64,000 nucleotides of DNA from Betaproteobacteria bacterium HGW-Betaproteobacteria-7 (GTDB lineage Bacteria; Pseudomonadota; Gammaproteobacteria; Burkholderiales; Rhodocyclaceae). The translations under genes and the position numbers were made by a program. Positions within the stretch are counted from its first letter, which is position 1, and each line of letters begins with the position of its first letter. The notes under the pieces are model-generated. The model searched no databases, was not told the DNA's origin, and saw only the letters and a list, made by a program, of their open reading frames with translations. The stretch spans positions 62,001 to 126,000 of the forward strand of contig PHCE01000011.1 of assembly GCA_002840765.1 (NCBI GenBank), read 5' to 3'. Positions 61,698 through 64,000 of this stretch are shown here, one piece after another.

Positions 61698-63091
61698 TGA
61701 ATCAGATTCTTCCAGGATATGATTTCCGCGTTCGACCGCAGGTGTTGCCTGATGATGGCTTCTATGTAGTGCTCGTGGTCTCTTTCAGAACTGATGATAA
61801 TAATGTCCTCAGGTAGGACATGTTCGCTCATCCAGGTGGGGGCTTGAATGGGTATTCCCAGCAGTCGCTTGCCTTGGCGATTGCTGTTTGAATCGATACA
61901 GGCAACGACCTGCAGGTTGTGTCTTTTTGCTTCCAGAATAAGAAGAGCGGCAATGAATGCGCTACCGAATATGATTATTCTCTTTCCCTCTAACGGATCA
62001 AGGACGCATTCGCTCAGATTCTTGGTTTTTGCTATGGTCCACGCCAGAAGTTTTTTCGTGCAATTGTGATGGTTTTCCGCCGAGAATTTTTGGGGTTCTA
62101 TATCGGTTTTTACGGTGGAAATTAGCATTCTAAGCAGAATCACTGGCAGGCCTGCTAGAAAGGCTTCAGGAGATGAGTGAATATTTTCTGCTAGTTTAGT
62201 GAACGCAGTTTCTATTTTACGGGAAGTGTTTTTGCTGATCGTTTCGCCTTCATTTGAGGTGATGGCGTCCTGAATATCGAAGCGTAATGCGTGTGCATCA
62301 AACTGGAATGTTTCTGCCTTGATTTCAGGGATCCTTCTCGCGATCTTTCTTAATCCGCGATAAAGATAAACTCCAGGTCGGGAGAGGCTGGCGGCGTGGG
62401 TGAACTGATTGGTATGCAATCTACGTCGTAATAAGGGCTTTCCAAGAACCGCGATGGAGTTTTTTTGATTAATGCGTGCTGGCAACAAGATATCCTCGAT
62501 ACCTGCTGCATCCATCGGATTCTTCAGGCGCCGAGGGGGGCGAGTTCGCAAATAGCTTTCCGAATAGCCTTTCGGCAAAAGAGCTCGATTGAACATGACG
62601 CCACTTGGCATAGGCCACAGGCGTTCCCTGAGAAAACCCAAAAGGTATTCTCCCGGTTTGAATATCCTGTCCTCGAACGATTCTTGTTTTTTGGTCAACT
62701 GTTTCCCGTCTTGATCTATGTCGGTAATGTTTGTCCAGACAAGACCTACATCAGGGTTGTTGTCGAGAAAATTCATCTGGTTCTCGAGCATATGCTTTTC
62801 CATGATGTCATCGTCGTGTGTCGCAATTACTCGTCGTCCGGATGCGATGTGATATGCCGAAATACAGTTGAATTGAACTGACGTGTTGGGAGCATTTCTG
62901 ACATAGCGAATCCTCGGGTCATTCAGGCTCATCAGGAAATCGCTTGTTCCATCCACACTATGATTGTCAAGGATCAGGAATTCAAAGTCGCCATAGGTTT
63001 GGGCGAGGATCGCCGCGATGGCCTCTTTCAAATAATGAAGTCGATTGTAGGTGAGCAAGGCAACGGTCAGCGGAGGGGCAAGTGAGCTCAT
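61694..63091 (-). CDS. Family 2 glycosyltransferase with C-terminal Rossmann-like domain
   Basis: A 465-residue protein. The N-terminal GT-A domain has VALLTYNRLHYLKEAIAAIL, FLILDNHSVDGTSDF and an acidic metal-binding motif in ATHDDDIMEKH, typical of GT2 enzymes. The middle (about residues 220-360) has no recognised motif. The C-terminal part (about 365-465) has a nucleotide-binding-like strand-turn (IIIFGSAFIAALLI) and VVACIDSNSNRQGKRLLGIP, as in small Rossmann domains attached to sugar-modifying enzymes. I use the ATG at 63091 rather than an upstream in-frame start inside the methyltransferase gene. It is visibly AT-richer than the flagellar genes. Donor and acceptor are unknown. Confidence 0.85.
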   Translation of the reverse strand: MSSLAPPLTVALLTYNRLHYLKEAIAAILAQTYGDFEFLILDNHSVDGTSDFLMSLNDPRIRYVRNAPNTSVQFNCISAYHIASGRRVIATHDDDIMEKHMLENQMNFLDNNPDVGLVWTNITDIDQDGKQLTKKQESFEDRIFKPGEYLLGFLRERLWPMPSGVMFNRALLPKGYSESYLRTRPPRRLKNPMDAAGIEDILLPARINQKNSIAVLGKPLLRRRLHTNQFTHAASLSRPGVYLYRGLRKIARRIPEIKAETFQFDAHALRFDIQDAITSNEGETISKNTSRKIETAFTKLAENIHSSPEAFLAGLPVILLRMLISTVKTDIEPQKFSAENHHNCTKKLLAWTIAKTKNLSECVLDPLEGKRIIIFGSAFIAALLILEAKRHNLQVVACIDSNSNRQGKRLLGIPIQAPTWMSEHVLPEDIIIISSERDHEHYIEAIIRQHLRSNAEIISWKNLIQ

Positions 63092-63104
63092 GGGGACAAT
63101 AAAT

Positions 63105-64000
63105 TCAAAAGGTGAAAATGTGCTGATGCTGTTGTTCGTGCAGGAATATGAAATTCGTTTCCTGGGTTTCCTCGTCGATGTTGGGTGACGGGGCCAAACC
63201 ATCAGCTCGTAGCTTAAAAGCCCGATACCCATGCTTCCCGAGGAGTGCTATGACGTCGTTGGGGTGATAGCCGAATTTCTCAGACCATTTTCTGAGAAGC
63301 TCGACCAGGATGACAGGCTTATGGACTGAAATGGTCCTCTCGCCGCCTTGGATGACCATCAACTCCGCACCCTCGACATCGCACTTGATGAGTTGTGGGG
63401 CCAGGCCGTGTTGTGCACAGAACGTGTCGAGCGTTGTAGAAATAGCGGAGACTTTTTCCAGTGGTGCGACAGTCGTAGGTTGTCCAGCAAGGGCAAGTGA
63501 AGTCGCACCAGAACAAGAGGGCGTATGGAAAAATTCGACAGTTTTTTCTTGATTGGAGAGCGCCAGCTGGTGCGCGGCAATATTGTTCAAGCCATTGTGC
63601 CGGATATTGTGTTTGAGAATTTCATAAGTGCTGGGGATTGGCTCGAAACCATGTATTTGGGCGGACGGACAGTGCTTTGCCAAGGATAGTGCGTACCAGC
63701 CGCAATTGGCGCCAATATCAAGAATCGTCCAGTTCGGTTGCACGATGGCCTTGAGAAGCGCCGTTTCATCTGGCTCGTAATGCCCGAAGTTCATCAACGT
63801 GCAAGGAACGAGATGCTGGTCCCGAGGATCCAGGACGAGCTCGATTTGTTGCGACCGGGAACGGATGAAGATGCCATCTGCCTGGATCGTTACTGATTCC
63901 ACATCGGTATGGGAGATGAATTCGGGGTAGTTGAAGAGGCACTCGTGTCGCGCATGTATGCTTTCTATGTAGTCCTGCTTGCCGGTATGTCCGGCTTCAA
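63105..64000 (-). CDS. FkbM-family methyltransferase, partial (5' end outside window)
   Basis: The reading frame is open to the window edge: codons upstream of the GTG at 63902 continue without a stop to position 64000 and encode plausible protein (SIHARHECLFNYPEF). The start therefore lies beyond the window and the GTG should not be taken as the true start. The SAM-binding motif ILDIGANCGWYALSLAKH, FEPIPSTYEILKHNI, and IKCDVEGAELMVIQGGE are FkbM signatures. Such enzymes O-methylate sugars or secondary metabolites; beside two glycosyltransferases, methylation of a surface or flagellin glycan is most likely. The downstream glycosyltransferase follows after 13 bases. Confidence 0.88.
   Translation of the reverse strand, partial: EAGHTGKQDYIESIHARHECLFNYPEFISHTDVESVTIQADGIFIRSRSQQIELVLDPRDQHLVPCTLMNFGHYEPDETALLKAIVQPNWTILDIGANCGWYALSLAKHCPSAQIHGFEPIPSTYEILKHNIRHNGLNNIAAHQLALSNQEKTVEFFHTPSCSGATSLALAGQPTTVAPLEKVSAISTTLDTFCAQHGLAPQLIKCDVEGAELMVIQGGERTISVHKPVILVELLRKWSEKFGYHPNDVIALLGKHGYRAFKLRADGLAPSPNIDEETQETNFIFLHEQQHQHIFTF

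Overview
This window is an almost uninterrupted chemotaxis and flagellar gene cluster from a Gram-negative bacterium with high GC. The gene order, the FlhF/FlhG pair, the MotC/MotD second stator, a FleSR/FlrBC-type sigma54 regulatory pair, CheZ, and L- and P-ring genes fit a polarly flagellated betaproteobacterium. Rhodocyclales relatives such as Dechloromonas or Azonexus are my best guess; this is inference, since no rRNA gene or other taxonomic marker is present. No tRNA, rRNA, CRISPR array, insertion sequence or integrase was seen, and no gene-free stretch exceeds about 180 bases.

Region 1 (9-18271, all +) holds the MotAB stator and a large chemotaxis set: a CheY-like receiver, a long CheA, CheW, two paralogous PAS-containing chemoreceptors, CheR, CheD, CheB, an orphan STAS protein, two tandem CheV proteins, canonical CheY, an enlarged CheZ and a second CheA. 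It closes with a strong intrinsic terminator. Region 2 (18451-26285, all +) is flhB-flhA-flhF-flhG-fliA-motC-motD: the export gate, polar placement and number control, sigma28 and a second stator. Region 3 (26318-38598) has flgN, flgM and flgA on the minus strand and, divergently, flgBCDEFGHIJ, then flgKL and a small lipoprotein gene: rod, hook, rings, junction proteins and the anti-sigma28 switch.

Region 4 (38595-49288, -) is fliFGHIJKLMNOPQR, coding for the MS-ring, switch, export ATPase, hook ruler and export gate. Region 5 (49397-52319, +) is the FleS/FleR sensor kinase and sigma54 activator followed by fliE. Region 6 (52362-57972, -) is fliC, flaG, fliD, fliS, a fliT-like gene, a second fliK-like gene, an FlhB C-domain paralog and a YcgR-type c-di-GMP brake. 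Region 7 (58089-64000, -) is a more AT-rich block with a four-module glycosyltransferase, a family-2 glycosyltransferase and an FkbM-type methyltransferase cut by the window edge, probably for flagellin or surface glycan modification.

Regulation can partly be read from the DNA. Near-consensus sigma54 (-24/-12) elements precede flgB and fliE. TAAA-N15-GCCGATAA-like sigma28 elements precede flgM, flgK and fliC. This supports a cascade in which FleSR with sigma54 drives the hook-basal-body genes and FliA, released from FlgM, drives the filament genes. Observations most worth following are three CheY-binding-like peptides in CheZ, five YGFF-type repeats in the CheA linker, an FlhG that keeps the FlhF-activating motif but has lost the Walker A lysines, and the short flagellin beside a modular glycosylation block.
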